Below, piece by piece: positions 17,043-24,273 of a DNA stretch of 64,000 nucleotides (positions within the stretch are counted from its first letter, which is position 1; each line of letters begins with the position of its first letter). The translations under genes and the position numbers were made by a program. The notes under the pieces are model-generated. The model did no database searches and was not told the DNA's origin. It saw nothing but the letters and a program-made list of their open reading frames with translations. The stretch is from Isoptericola dokdonensis DS-3 (lineage in GTDB: Bacteria; Actinomycetota; Actinomycetes; Actinomycetales; Cellulomonadaceae), in contig NZ_CP014209.1 of the NCBI RefSeq assembly GCF_001636295.1, forward strand, positions 1,178,001 to 1,242,000. Reading direction: 5' to 3'.

Positions 17043-18271
17043 CGGGCCGACGGCGCGCGGTACGCCCGGGCGAACCGAGCACCCCCCGCGTGGAGCGGCA
17101 GGGCGCCGACGGCAGCCGCGGGGTGAGCACCGTGTGGCGCATCCGGTCGCTCGAGACCGGGCGGCAGGTGCTGCGCGCGCGGCACGCCACGACCCAGGCC
17201 GGGTTCACCGCCGAGGCCATCCCCCAGGGCCAGCTGAAGCACCACCCGATCCTCGTCTCCGACGGACCGCTCCACGACGAGCAGCGCAGCAAGGTCGCCC
17301 GCTTCTTCGCCCCCGTGGTGGTGGCCGACCGCTACACCGCGCAGATGGAGGAGTGCGCCGACCGCCTGCTCGGGCAGACCGGGCCGGGTGGCCGCGTCGT
17401 GCTCGACGAGCTCGCGCTGCACTACACGGTCGAGGTGACGGCCGAGGTCGTCGGCCTGACGGAGTCGTCGGTGCCGCGCATGTCACGCCGGCTGGTCAGC
17501 TTCTTCCGCCAGCCGCCCTTCGACATCACGCGCCGCGACCTGGGCCGCACCCGACGCCAGTGGATGCGCGCGGCGTGGAACGGGCTCCTGCCGGTCGGGC
17601 GCTTCTACCTGGCGGACGTGCGCCCGGCGGTCCGGGAGCGCCGACGGGAGCGCCGCGACGACGTCATCAGCCACCTGATCGACGAGGGCTACACGGACGT
17701 CGACATCCTCGTCGAGTGCGTCACCTACGGCACGGCCGGCATGGTCACCACGCGCGAGTTCGTCACGATGGCCGCGTGGCACCTGCTGCGCGAGGACGCC
17801 CTGCGTGAGCGGTACATCGTCGCCGGGGAGCAGGAACGCTTCGCGATCCTGCACGAGATCATCCGGCTCGAACCGGTCGTCGGGCACCTCTACCGTCGCG
17901 CGCAGGAACCGATCGACGTCACCGACGGCGACGACTCGTGGACGATCGAGGCCGGTGACCTCGTCGACGTGTGCGTCCGGTCCGCCAACGCCGACCCGCA
18001 GGCCCTCGACGAGGACGGCCTGGACCTCTGCCCGGGCCGCACCCTGCCGCGGGGCGTCAACGCCGCCGGGCTGAGCTTCGGCGACGGCGCCCACCGGTGC
18101 CCGGGGCAGCCGCTGGCGATCCTGGAGTCCGACCGGCTGCTGACCCGGCTCCTGGCGCGTTCCCCGCGGGTCGTGCGCGAGCCCGAGATCGGCTGGGACG
18201 ACCTCATCGAGGGCTACACGCTGCGCGGGCTCGAGCTGGAGCTGCCGGCCGTCTCGGCCGGGAGCCGGTGA
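17039..18271 (+). CDS. Cytochrome P450 of the carotenoid operon
   Basis: 410 aa. The heme-binding loop is SFGDGAHRCPGQP with the axial Cys at about 354. The I-helix region is GTAGMVTTREFVTMAAWHLL, with an unusual Thr-Thr-Arg instead of A/GGxxT. The ExxR motif is EIIRLEP with a downstream arginine. Start and stop overlaps place it in one operon with CrtT and CrtU. The obvious inference is hydroxylation of the aromatic rings; hydroxylated isorenieratenes are known from Brevibacterium. No ferredoxin partner is encoded nearby. Its last 58 bp overlap the convergent 4-TM gene. Confidence 0.88.
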   Translation: MTGRRRAVRPGEPSTPRVERQGADGSRGVSTVWRIRSLETGRQVLRARHATTQAGFTAEAIPQGQLKHHPILVSDGPLHDEQRSKVARFFAPVVVADRYTAQMEECADRLLGQTGPGGRVVLDELALHYTVEVTAEVVGLTESSVPRMSRRLVSFFRQPPFDITRRDLGRTRRQWMRAAWNGLLPVGRFYLADVRPAVRERRRERRDDVISHLIDEGYTDVDILVECVTYGTAGMVTTREFVTMAAWHLLREDALRERYIVAGEQERFAILHEIIRLEPVVGHLYRRAQEPIDVTDGDDSWTIEAGDLVDVCVRSANADPQALDEDGLDLCPGRTLPRGVNAAGLSFGDGAHRCPGQPLAILESDRLLTRLLARSPRVVREPEIGWDDLIEGYTLRGLELELPAVSAGSR

Positions 18272-18657
18272 CGGAAGGTCCACGACGTCAGGGCCGTGAC
18301 GAGCATCGCCAGCAGCACCCCGGTGAAGATGTGCACGGACCGCAGGTCCCCGCCGAGCTCGCCCAGCGCGAGCTGCACCGCCACCAGTACTGCCACCGCC
18401 ACGGCGAGGGCCACGTTGACCGGACCCGCGGAACGGCGGAGCACGACGTAGAGGACGGCGCTCAGGACGGCGACGGCCAGCGTGACCCACGCGCCCGCCT
18501 GGTGGTTCGGGAGGTACTGCGGCTGCCCGCCGAGGAACGCCGCCGCCCAGCCCGCCTGCCCGACGACGCAGGCCAGGACGACGGTGGCCGCGCTGCGCAG
18601 CCAGATCAGGTGGGGGTGCGGCAGGGCGGGCAGGCGCGACCTGGGTGCTGCGCTCAT
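18214..18657 (-). CDS. Small 4-TM membrane protein between P450 and crtY
   Basis: 147 aa with four predicted membrane helices (LRSAATVVLACVVGQAGWAA; AWVTLAVAVLSAVLYVVL; VALAVAVAVLVAVQLALG; SVHIFTGVLLAMLVTALTSW). Histidines near helix ends (PHPHLIWLRS, LPNHQAG, RSVHIFTG) recall half of a heme-A-synthase or b-type cytochrome fold, but I cannot name the family. It runs against the P450 with a 58-bp overlap and diverges from the cyclase gene with 41 bp between starts. A role in the carotenoid locus is only suggested by position. Confidence 0.72.
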   Translation of the reverse strand: MSAAPRSRLPALPHPHLIWLRSAATVVLACVVGQAGWAAAFLGGQPQYLPNHQAGAWVTLAVAVLSAVLYVVLRRSAGPVNVALAVAVAVLVAVQLALGELGGDLRSVHIFTGVLLAMLVTALTSWTFRHRLPAETAGSSSSSPRSV

Positions 18658-18698
18658 GTCGCTCTCCTTCCGACATAGGGTGTGGCCCGGAGGTGGAC

Positions 18699-19826
18699 GT
18701 GACGGACGTGGCAGTGGTCGGGCTGGGCCCCGCGGGGCGTGCCCTCGCCTCGCGGTGCGCGGCCCACGGCCTGTCGGTGCTCGCGGTCGACCCGCGGCCC
18801 GGCGCGGTGTGGACGCCCACCTACGGTATCTGGGCCGACGAGCTCGGCGACCTGCCCGCCTCCGTCGTCCGTGCGCGCGCGGCGAACCCCGAGCTGCGGT
18901 CGCGCGGTGTGCACCCGCTGGAGCGCGCCTACCTGGTCCTCGACAACGCGGCCCTGCAGGCGGCCCTGCCCCTGGACGGCGTCGAGGTCCGCACCGGACG
19001 CCTCGACGACGCCCAGGTCGCCGCCCTGCGCGACGAGGCCCGCGTGGTGGTGGACGCCCGTGGCCCGCGCCCGGGCGGGCTGCGCGCCGACGACCCGGCG
19101 CCGATGCAGACCGCGTACGGCGTCGTCGTGCCGGCCGAGGCCGCCGCACCGGCCCTCCAGGGGGCCGAGTCGCTGCTCATGGACTGGCGCACCGACTGGT
19201 CGGAGCACGAGCACCCGACGGCCACCCCGTCCTTCCTCTACGCCGTCCCCGTGGGCGAGGGCCGGATGCTGCTCGAGGAGACCTGCCTGGCCGCCGCACC
19301 GGAGCTGCCGGTCGCGGAGCTGCGGACGCGGCTCCGACGCCGCCTGCTGGCCCGGGGGGTCGACCCGGCCGTCGTGGACGACCCGCTCGAGCGGGAGGTC
19401 GTGCGTATCCCCATGCGGGGGCGGGATGCTCCCCCGCCCCCGGGCGTCCTGGCTGTCGGGACCGCAGGACGCGGCGGGCACCGGATCACCGGCTACTCCG
19501 TCGCGCACTCGCTGCGCCGGGCCGACCCGCTCGCGCAGGCCCTCGCCCAGGGTGACGCGCCGGCCGACGCCGACCCGATGGACGCCGCCGAACGCCTCCG
19601 GGAGATCGGCCTGCGCGCGCTGCTGCGGCTGAGCACGCCGGGCACGCTGGAGCTGTTCGAGGGCTTCGGCCGCCTGCCCGCCTCCCGTCGGCGCGACCTC
19701 CTCTCCCGCAGGTCCGGTGCAGGCGAGGTGGCGCGTGCCATGTGGGGGATGTTCGCGGCGATGCCCGTGGCCGCCCAGGCCGAGCTCGTCCGCGCCTCGG
19801 CGGGCGTCCCCCGGCGACGCGCCTGA
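18699..19826 (+). CDS. crtY: Lycopene cyclase, CrtY/CrtL type
   Basis: 375-aa flavoprotein with the N-terminal FAD motif VAVVGLGPAGRALASRCAAH. Other lycopene-cyclase features are PTYGIWADEL, MQTAYGVVVP, SFLYAVPVGEGRMLLEETCL and VLAVGTAGRGGHRITGYSV. It forms beta-ionone rings from lycopene, the substrate step before CrtU. GTG 18699 has GGAGG with 5-nt spacing. The genes for earlier steps (crtE, crtB, crtI) are not in this window. It starts 41 bp from the divergent 4-TM gene rather than in the crtT-crtU-P450 operon. Confidence 0.85.
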   Translation: MTDVAVVGLGPAGRALASRCAAHGLSVLAVDPRPGAVWTPTYGIWADELGDLPASVVRARAANPELRSRGVHPLERAYLVLDNAALQAALPLDGVEVRTGRLDDAQVAALRDEARVVVDARGPRPGGLRADDPAPMQTAYGVVVPAEAAAPALQGAESLLMDWRTDWSEHEHPTATPSFLYAVPVGEGRMLLEETCLAAAPELPVAELRTRLRRRLLARGVDPAVVDDPLEREVVRIPMRGRDAPPPPGVLAVGTAGRGGHRITGYSVAHSLRRADPLAQALAQGDAPADADPMDAAERLREIGLRALLRLSTPGTLELFEGFGRLPASRRRDLLSRRSGAGEVARAMWGMFAAMPVAAQAELVRASAGVPRRRA

Positions 19827-19894
19827 CCCGACGCGCCGCACTACGCAGGGCCATGCCGTCGACCCGGACGGCGGACGGCCCTCGAGAAGATCTG

Positions 19895-19968
19895 TCGGGG
19901 TGACAGGATTTGAACCTGCGACCCTCTGCTCCCAAAGCAGATGCGCTACCAAGCTGCGCCACACCCCG
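19895..19968 (-). tRNA. tRNA-Pro(TGG)
   Basis: 74-nt cloverleaf: acceptor CGGGGTG/CACCCCG, anticodon stem-loop TCTGC-TTTGGGA-GCAGA with anticodon TGG (reads CCA), T-arm GGTTCAAATCC, discriminator A. CCA is not encoded. TACACT at 20012-20007 (minus) is a likely -10. Confidence 0.96.
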
Positions 19969-20140
19969 TGGTACCCGTCCGCCCTCGGGACGGCGGGTCC
20001 GGCGTCAGTGTAGTGGGCCGTCGCCCCGACACCGCGCGACTTCCCCGCGTCGACGTGCACGCGTCGTCCACGTGCACGGACGGGTGTCGCGTCTTTGCTA
20101 GGCTGACGCCGCATCCCGACGCACGTCGTCGGGCATCGTC

Positions 20141-20214
20141 GCGGGCGTAGCTCAATGGTAGAGCCCCAGTCTTCCAAACTGGCTACGCGGGTTCGATTCC
20201 CGTCGCCCGCTCCA
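20141..20214 (+). tRNA. tRNA-Gly(TCC)
   Basis: Acceptor GCGGGCG/CGCCCGC, anticodon loop CTTCCAA with anticodon TCC (reads GGA), T-loop GGTTCGATTCC. The 3' CCA is encoded (20212-20214). TAGGCT at about 20099 is the probable -10. Confidence 0.96.
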
Positions 20215-20220
20215 CGGCAC

Positions 20221-20255
20221 ACGCAGGGCGGCCCGGGCTCCGGGTCGCCCTGCGT
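20221..20255 (+). terminator. Terminator after tRNA-Gly
   Basis: A 16-bp stem, ACGCAGGGCGGCCCGG paired with CCGGGTCGCCCTGCGT (one G-T), and a 3-nt loop, 6 nt past the CCA end. Confidence 0.8.
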
Positions 20256-20355
20256 CGTCTCTCGCTCCCCGGCCGGTTGCTAGCATGCGCGCAGCGTCGC
20301 GTGTCGTCGGCAGGCTGTGCCGGGCATGGAGGCGTGGGACCCGAAGGAGACGACG

Positions 20356-20391
20356 ATGTCCGCGTCATTCCCTTCGCCCTCACGTGGCTGA
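20356..20391 (+). CDS. Eleven-codon ORF overlapping the hemerythrin start
   Basis: ATG at 20356 reads MSASFPSPSRG and stops at 20391. It has the strongest Shine-Dalgarno in the region (GAAGGAG). Its end overlaps the GTG start of the hemerythrin gene in another frame, an arrangement suited to translational coupling. A frameshift at this point is the alternative. Confidence 0.4.
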   Translation: MSASFPSPSRG

Positions 20392-20854
20392 GGGCGACCA
20401 GGCCAGGCTCGTCGCCTGGAGCCGTGAGATGCGCGCCGTGCACGGCCGCCTGCGCGACGCGTTGTCGGTGACGCAGTCAGCGCTGGAGTCCGGCGAACCC
20501 GGGCAGGCCGCGACCCGTGACCTGCTGCTGTTCTGTCACGGCTTCTGCACGGCGCTGACCGGCCACCACGAGGGCGAGGACCGCGCGCTGTTCCCGGCCG
20601 TCGAGGCCGCGCACCCGGAGCTGCGTGACACGCTGCGCTCGCTGGAGCAGGACCATTCGATGATCGCGCACCTCGTCGCCGCTCTGGAGTCGGCCGTCGC
20701 CCGTGCGGACTCTCCGGACGTGCTCGCCCGGCACCTGGAGGGCGTCGGCGCGCTCATGGAGAACCACTTCCGCTACGAAGAACGCCGGCTGCTCTCGGTG
20801 CTCGACACCCTCGCGCTCGACGCCGATCCTCACGACGTGCTGGGGCCGCTCTGA
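20384..20854 (+). CDS. Hemerythrin-like HHE-domain protein
   Basis: 156 aa with four-helix-bundle iron-ligand motifs: MRAVHGRLRDAL, TALTGHHEGEDRALFPAVEA, LEQDHSMIAHLVAALE and MENHFRYEERRLLSVLD. Proteins of this group bind a di-iron centre and respond to oxygen or nitrosative species; many act as sensors or scavengers. The GTG start at 20384 is chosen because homology begins there (AEGDQARLVAWSREMRAVH). It has no Shine-Dalgarno of its own and may depend on the overlapping 11-codon ORF. The cellulase-type motif CCTAAACGGTTCG follows 25 nt after its stop. Confidence 0.82.
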   Translation: MAEGDQARLVAWSREMRAVHGRLRDALSVTQSALESGEPGQAATRDLLLFCHGFCTALTGHHEGEDRALFPAVEAAHPELRDTLRSLEQDHSMIAHLVAALESAVARADSPDVLARHLEGVGALMENHFRYEERRLLSVLDTLALDADPHDVLGPL

Positions 20855-20879
20855 GACGGGCAGGCCCGGAGCTCCGCCC

Positions 20880-20892
20880 CCTAAACGGTTCG
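20880..20892 (+). promoter_or_regulatory. CCTAAACG(G/T)TTCG motif upstream of the LPMO gene
   Basis: CCTAAACGGTTCG, 81 nt before the LPMO start codon. The same 13-mer with G or T at position 9 precedes the GH48, GH6 and GH74 genes. AAACGNTT with a CG centre resembles LacI-family half-site geometry. Confidence 0.6.
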
Positions 20893-20973
20893 CCGGTCGC
20901 CCGGAGGGTTCCGGGCGTGGAGGGATGGAACTCGCCCGGGTCGCGTCCCGCGGCCCCGACGAGGAGGACAACG

Positions 20974-22041
20974 ATGTCTCACTTGACCCGACGGCAGCGC
21001 GCTGCGATGGCGGCCGCAGCCGTCCTTGTCGCCCCGCTCGCCCTCGCCGTCGCCGTGACGGGCGGCGCGACCACCGCCGCGGCGCACGGCTCCGTCACCG
21101 ACCCGCCCACCCGCAACTACGGCTGCTGGGACCGGTGGGCCGACGAGTTCCAGAACCCGGACATGGCCGAGCTCGACCCGCAGTGCTGGCAGGCCTGGCA
21201 GGCGGAGCCGGCGGCGATGTGGAACTGGAACGGCCTGTACCGCGAGCAGGTCGGCGGCGACCACCAGGGCGCGATCCCCGAGGGCCAGCTCTGTTCCGGC
21301 GGGCAGGCCGAGGGAGGCCGCTACGACGCCCTGGACGACCCCGGCGAGTGGTACGCCACGGGGGTGGACCACCAGTTCGAGCTGACGCTCACCGACCAGG
21401 CGAACCACGGCGCCGACTATCTGCTGGTCTACGTCTCGAAGGAGGGCTTCGACCCGACGACCGAGGCCCTCGGCTGGGACGACGTGGAGCTCGTCCAGGA
21501 GACCGGCTCGTACCCGACGCAGTCCCCGTACGTGACGGACGTGGACCTCACGGGGCGTGACGGCCGCGCGGTGCTGTTCACCGTCTGGAAGGCCTCGCAC
21601 GCCGACCAGAACTACTACCTGTGCTCCGACATCAACATCGGCGGGCCCGACCTCGTCCCGGGCGACGGCGGCGTGGACCCGACGGACCCGCCCGTCGAGC
21701 CCACCGACCCGCCGGTCGAGCCGACGGATCCGCCCGTCGAGCCCACCGACCCGCCGGTCGAGCCGGATGCCGGGTGCACGGCGGAGGTGACGGTCGCCGG
21801 GTCGTGGAACGGCGGCTACCAGGCGACGGTGACGATCACCGCCGGCGACGCCGCGATCTCCGGCTGGGAGGTCGACGTGGCGGGCGCGACCATCACCCAG
21901 GCGTGGAACGGCGTCCGCTCGGGGAGCACCATCGCCAACGCCGCCTGGAACGGGTCGCTCGCCCCGGGGTCGTCGACGACGGCGGGCTTCCTGGGCAGCG
22001 GCGAACCGTCGGACCTGACGGCGGAGTGCACGGTCGCGTGA
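20974..22041 (+). CDS. Secreted AA10 lytic polysaccharide monooxygenase with CBM2
   Basis: 355 aa. A signal peptide with twin basic start (MSHLTRRQRAAM) ends before His38, which becomes the N-terminal copper ligand (AAAHGSVTDPPTRNYGCW). The second brace histidine is His145 in QANHGADYLLVYV. The axial position near residue 215 is Tyr (QNYYLCSD) where Phe is commoner in AA10. The N-terminal sequence, CWDRWADEFQNPDM and GQLCSGG, fit the cellulose-active AA10 group. A linker of four PTDPPVE repeats and a C-terminal CBM2 (from about 265) follow. The start has GAGGAGG. Oxidatively cleaves crystalline cellulose. Confidence 0.93.
   Translation: MSHLTRRQRAAMAAAAVLVAPLALAVAVTGGATTAAAHGSVTDPPTRNYGCWDRWADEFQNPDMAELDPQCWQAWQAEPAAMWNWNGLYREQVGGDHQGAIPEGQLCSGGQAEGGRYDALDDPGEWYATGVDHQFELTLTDQANHGADYLLVYVSKEGFDPTTEALGWDDVELVQETGSYPTQSPYVTDVDLTGRDGRAVLFTVWKASHADQNYYLCSDINIGGPDLVPGDGGVDPTDPPVEPTDPPVEPTDPPVEPTDPPVEPDAGCTAEVTVAGSWNGGYQATVTITAGDAAISGWEVDVAGATITQAWNGVRSGSTIANAAWNGSLAPGSSTTAGFLGSGEPSDLTAECTVA
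21679..21762 (+). repeat. Four 21-bp repeats encoding the LPMO linker
   Basis: Four in-frame 21-bp units encode PTDPPVE. Units 1 and 3, and 2 and 4, are more alike, giving a 42-bp higher-order repeat. Confidence 0.85.
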
Positions 22042-22048
22042 CACGTCG

Positions 22049-22091
22049 GCGCGGGGTGCCTGTCGCCATCCCGGCGGCCGGCACCCCGCGC
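22049..22091 (+). terminator. Terminator after the LPMO gene
   Basis: 11-bp perfect stem GCGCGGGGTGC / GCACCCCGCGC around a 21-nt loop, 7 nt past the stop codon. Confidence 0.65.
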
Positions 22092-22115
22092 ACGCGCGCC
22101 ACCACACTCATCAGG

Positions 22116-22148
22116 CTTGTCGATCGATGAGCATGATCTTGTCGATCG
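22116..22148 (+). promoter_or_regulatory. Direct repeats overlapping the cysK-leader promoter
   Basis: CTTGTCGATCG occurs at 22116-22126 and 22138-22148, 22 bp apart (two helical turns). The second copy contains the -35 hexamer. This fits a regulator binding two same-face sites. Confidence 0.5.
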
Positions 22149-22167
22149 GTGGTTTGGTGGATAGGCT
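22139..22167 (+). promoter_or_regulatory. Promoter of the cysK-cysE transcript
   Basis: TTGTCG (22139-22144), 17-bp spacer, TAGGCT (22162-22167). It lies 56 bp before the leader-peptide ATG and about 290 bp before cysK. Confidence 0.55.
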
Positions 22168-22222
22168 CGACGCCGCAGGCCGATCCGGGCCTGCCGAGAC
22201 GAGCCGAGAGGGACGACGCACC

Positions 22223-22282
22223 ATGCTCACCGCGCATCCCCCCGTCGTCTTCCCGGCCATGTCGGCCTGCTGCTGTCGCTAG
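22223..22282 (+). CDS. Polycysteine leader peptide of the cysK operon
   Basis: A 19-codon ORF, MLTAHPPVVFPAMSACCCR, ending in three consecutive Cys codons (TGC TGC TGT) plus Arg directly before TAG. A purine-rich GAGAGGGA lies about 9 nt upstream of the ATG. It starts downstream of a good promoter and about 240 bp before cysK. Short ORFs with Cys runs are known in mycobacteria as cysteine-responsive attenuators of sulfur operons: a ribosome that stalls for lack of Cys-tRNA changes downstream RNA folding. The same role is inferred here from the product of the operon. Confidence 0.75.
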   Translation: MLTAHPPVVFPAMSACCCR

Positions 22283-22290
22283 AGCGTCCA

Positions 22291-22321
22291 CGCCACGCCT
22301 GACCCCGGCAGGGTCGTGGCG
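22291..22321 (+). promoter_or_regulatory. Candidate attenuator stem after the leader peptide
   Basis: CGCCACGCCTG pairs with CAGG and CGTGGCG (11 bp, one 2-nt bulge) around a 7-nt loop, 8 nt after the leader stop codon. No T-run follows, so a Rho-dependent or translational mechanism is as likely as intrinsic termination. Confidence 0.45.
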
Positions 22322-22459
22322 ACCGTGCGACGCTCGCACAGCATCGACCACCTGCCCGCAGGACGCCCCCGACGCCGGAGGGCACCCCGACGACCGCCGC
22401 CGTCGAGCCCGGGTCGAACCAGACCACCGCACCATCGCACCCACCGAAGGATCATCACC

Positions 22460-23395
22460 ATGGCCACCATCTACGACGACGCCACGAAGCTCATCGGCCG
22501 CACCCCGCTGGTCCGGATCAACCGGCTCACCGAGGGCGCGGGCGCCACGGTGCTCGCCAAGCTCGAGTTCTACAACCCCGCCAGCTCCGTCAAGGACCGC
22601 ATCGGCGTCTCGATCGTCGACGCCGCCGAGGCCTCCGGCGAGCTCAAGCCGGGCGGCACGATCGTCGAGGGCACGTCCGGCAACACCGGCATCGCGCTCG
22701 CCTTCGTCGGCGCGGCCCGCGGCTACGACGTCGTGCTGGCCATGCCCGAGACGATGTCGAAGGAGCGCCGCGCCCTGCTGCGCGCGTACGGCGCCGAGCT
22801 GATCCTCACCCCGGCCGCCGAGGGCATGAAGGGCGCCGTCGCGGCCGCCGAGCGCATCGCCGCCGAGCGTCCCGGCGCGATCCTGGCCCGCCAGTTCGCC
22901 AACGAGGCCAACCCGAAGATCCACCGCGAGACCACGGCCGAGGAGATCTGGGCCGACACCGACGGCGAGGTCGACATCCTCATCGCGGGCGTGGGCACGG
23001 GCGGCACCATCACCGGTGTCGGCCAGGTGCTCAAGGAGCGCAAGCCCGGCGTGCAGATCATCGCCGTCGAGCCGGAGGAGTCCCCGATCCTCAACGGCGG
23101 CGCCCCCGGCCCGCACAAGATCCAGGGCATCGGCGCGAACTTCGTCCCGGAGATCCTCGACACCTCGGTGTACGACGAGGTCATCGACGTCAACGCGGAG
23201 ACCGCCGTCGAGTGGGCCAAGCGGTCCGCGCAGGAGGAGGGCCTGCTCGTGGGCATCTCGTCCGGTGCCGCCCTGGCGGCCGCCGCCCAGGTCGCGCAGC
23301 GCCCGGAGAACGCCGGCAAGACGATCGTCGTGATCATCCCGAGCTTCGGCGAGCGCTACCTGTCCACCGTCCTCTTCTCGGACCTGCTCGACTGA
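22460..23395 (+). CDS. cysK: Cysteine synthase A (O-acetylserine sulfhydrylase)
   Basis: 311-aa PLP enzyme making cysteine from O-acetylserine and sulfide. The PLP lysine is Lys45 in [11 protein letters not shown]; the substrate loop is [13 protein letters not shown], and the PLP-phosphate loop is [13 protein letters not shown]. The length and C-terminus ([20 protein letters not shown]) fit CysK. ATG 22460 has GAAGGA 9 nt upstream; the open frame extending upstream is not used. It is followed after one nucleotide by cysE, so the two enzymes of the pathway and of the cysteine synthase complex are co-translated. The long 5' leader carries the polycysteine ORF. Confidence 0.96.
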   Translation: MATIYDDATKLIGRTPLVRINRLTEGAGATVLAKLEFYNPASSVKDRIGVSIVDAAEASGELKPGGTIVEGTSGNTGIALAFVGAARGYDVVLAMPETMSKERRALLRAYGAELILTPAAEGMKGAVAAAERIAAERPGAILARQFANEANPKIHRETTAEEIWADTDGEVDILIAGVGTGGTITGVGQVLKERKPGVQIIAVEPEESPILNGGAPGPHKIQGIGANFVPEILDTSVYDEVIDVNAETAVEWAKRSAQEEGLLVGISSGAALAAAAQVAQRPENAGKTIVVIIPSFGERYLSTVLFSDLLD

Positions 23396-23396
23396 C

Positions 23397-24053
23397 GTGA
23401 CCGACCACCACGACGCCGACCACGACGACACCGACCACCCGATGCCCGACGGGCACCGTCCGGGGCTGCGGCACCTCCTGGAGATCCTCGCGGAGGACCT
23501 CGGTGCGGCGCACGCCCACGACCCGGCGGCGCGCAGCCGGATCGAGGTCGCGCTCGGGTACCCCGGGGTGCACGCGCTGTGGACCCACCGGCTGGCCCAC
23601 CGCATGTGGCACCGTCCGGGCCTGCGGCTGCCCGCCCGGCTGGTGTCCCAGCTCGCGCGGTGGCTGACCGGCATCGAGATCCACCCGGGGGCACGGATCG
23701 GGCGGCGCCTGTTCATCGACCACGGCATGGGCGTGGTGATCGGCCAGACGACCGTCATCGGGGACGACTGCGTGCTCTTCCACGGCTCCACGCTGGGCGG
23801 GCGGTCGATGGCCCGGGGCAAGCGGCACCCCACCCTCGGGGACCGCGTCATGGTCGGCGCAGGGGCCAAGGTGCTCGGTCCGCTGTGGATCGGCCACGAC
23901 GCCCAGATCGGCGCGAACGCGGTCGTGACCAAGGACGTCCCCTCGGGGATGGTCGCGGTCGGGGTCCCGGCGGCGGTCCGCGCCCCGGGGCACCGGCCCG
24001 ACCACGGTCAGCGCGTCGAGGACGCCTCCGAGCTCCTCGAGTACGTCATCTGA
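23397..24053 (+). CDS. cysE: Serine O-acetyltransferase
   Basis: 218-aa left-handed beta-helix acetyltransferase that makes O-acetylserine for CysK. Hexapeptide repeats run through [51 protein letters not shown] and [11 protein letters not shown]; the catalytic His lies in [11 protein letters not shown]. The first 20 residues are rich in His and Asp ([11 protein letters not shown]), an unusual extension that could bind metal. GTG start 1 nt after cysK. The C-terminus ends in hydrophobic Ile (ELLEYVI), as needed to dock into the CysK active site. Confidence 0.95.
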   Translation: MTDHHDADHDDTDHPMPDGHRPGLRHLLEILAEDLGAAHAHDPAARSRIEVALGYPGVHALWTHRLAHRMWHRPGLRLPARLVSQLARWLTGIEIHPGARIGRRLFIDHGMGVVIGQTTVIGDDCVLFHGSTLGGRSMARGKRHPTLGDRVMVGAGAKVLGPLWIGHDAQIGANAVVTKDVPSGMVAVGVPAAVRAPGHRPDHGQRVEDASELLEYVI

Positions 24054-24065
24054 CCGTTCCCGCCA

Positions 24066-24114
24066 CGACGGCCCGGGGCCGTGCGACCTGACGTCGCGCG
24101 ACCCCGGGCCGTCG
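24066..24114 (+). terminator. cysE terminator
   Basis: 13-bp perfect stem CGACGGCCCGGGG / CCCCGGGCCGTCG, with a smaller inner hairpin (GCGAC/GTCGC) in its loop, 12 nt after the stop. Confidence 0.75.
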
Positions 24115-24176
24115 AGCGTCCGGGCGGCGCACGAGCCCCGCCGACCGGACAACTGATTGCGATTCGGCAACGAGAC

Positions 24177-24205
24177 TTGTACGTGCTCTTGCCTGGCACT
24201 AGAAA
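24177..24205 (+). promoter_or_regulatory. Promoter of the DUF1648 gene
   Basis: TTGTAC (24177-24182), 17-bp spacer, TAGAAA (24200-24205). Confidence 0.5.
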
Positions 24206-24212
24206 GGAACGC

Positions 24213-24238
24213 GGTGCGGAGCAACGGCGCTCCGCACC
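24213..24238 (+). promoter_or_regulatory. Hairpin at the 5' end of the DUF1648 transcript
   Basis: 10-bp perfect stem GGTGCGGAGC / GCTCCGCACC with a 6-nt loop, starting 7 nt after the -10 hexamer and so at the very 5' end of the mRNA. A short T-rich stretch follows. It may stabilise the transcript or attenuate it. Confidence 0.5.
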
Positions 24239-24273
24239 ACTTCTTGTCGTTCCGCCTGGAGGTCACCGCCCCG

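Noticed and set aside
18645..18698. Longer lycopene cyclase N-terminus from 18645
   Set aside because: It would overlap the start of the divergent 4-TM gene and precede the GGAGG; GTG 18699 puts the FAD motif at the normal distance.
19895..20214. tRNA-associated integration site
   Set aside because: Neither tRNA has a partial 3' duplicate or an integrase gene nearby within the window.
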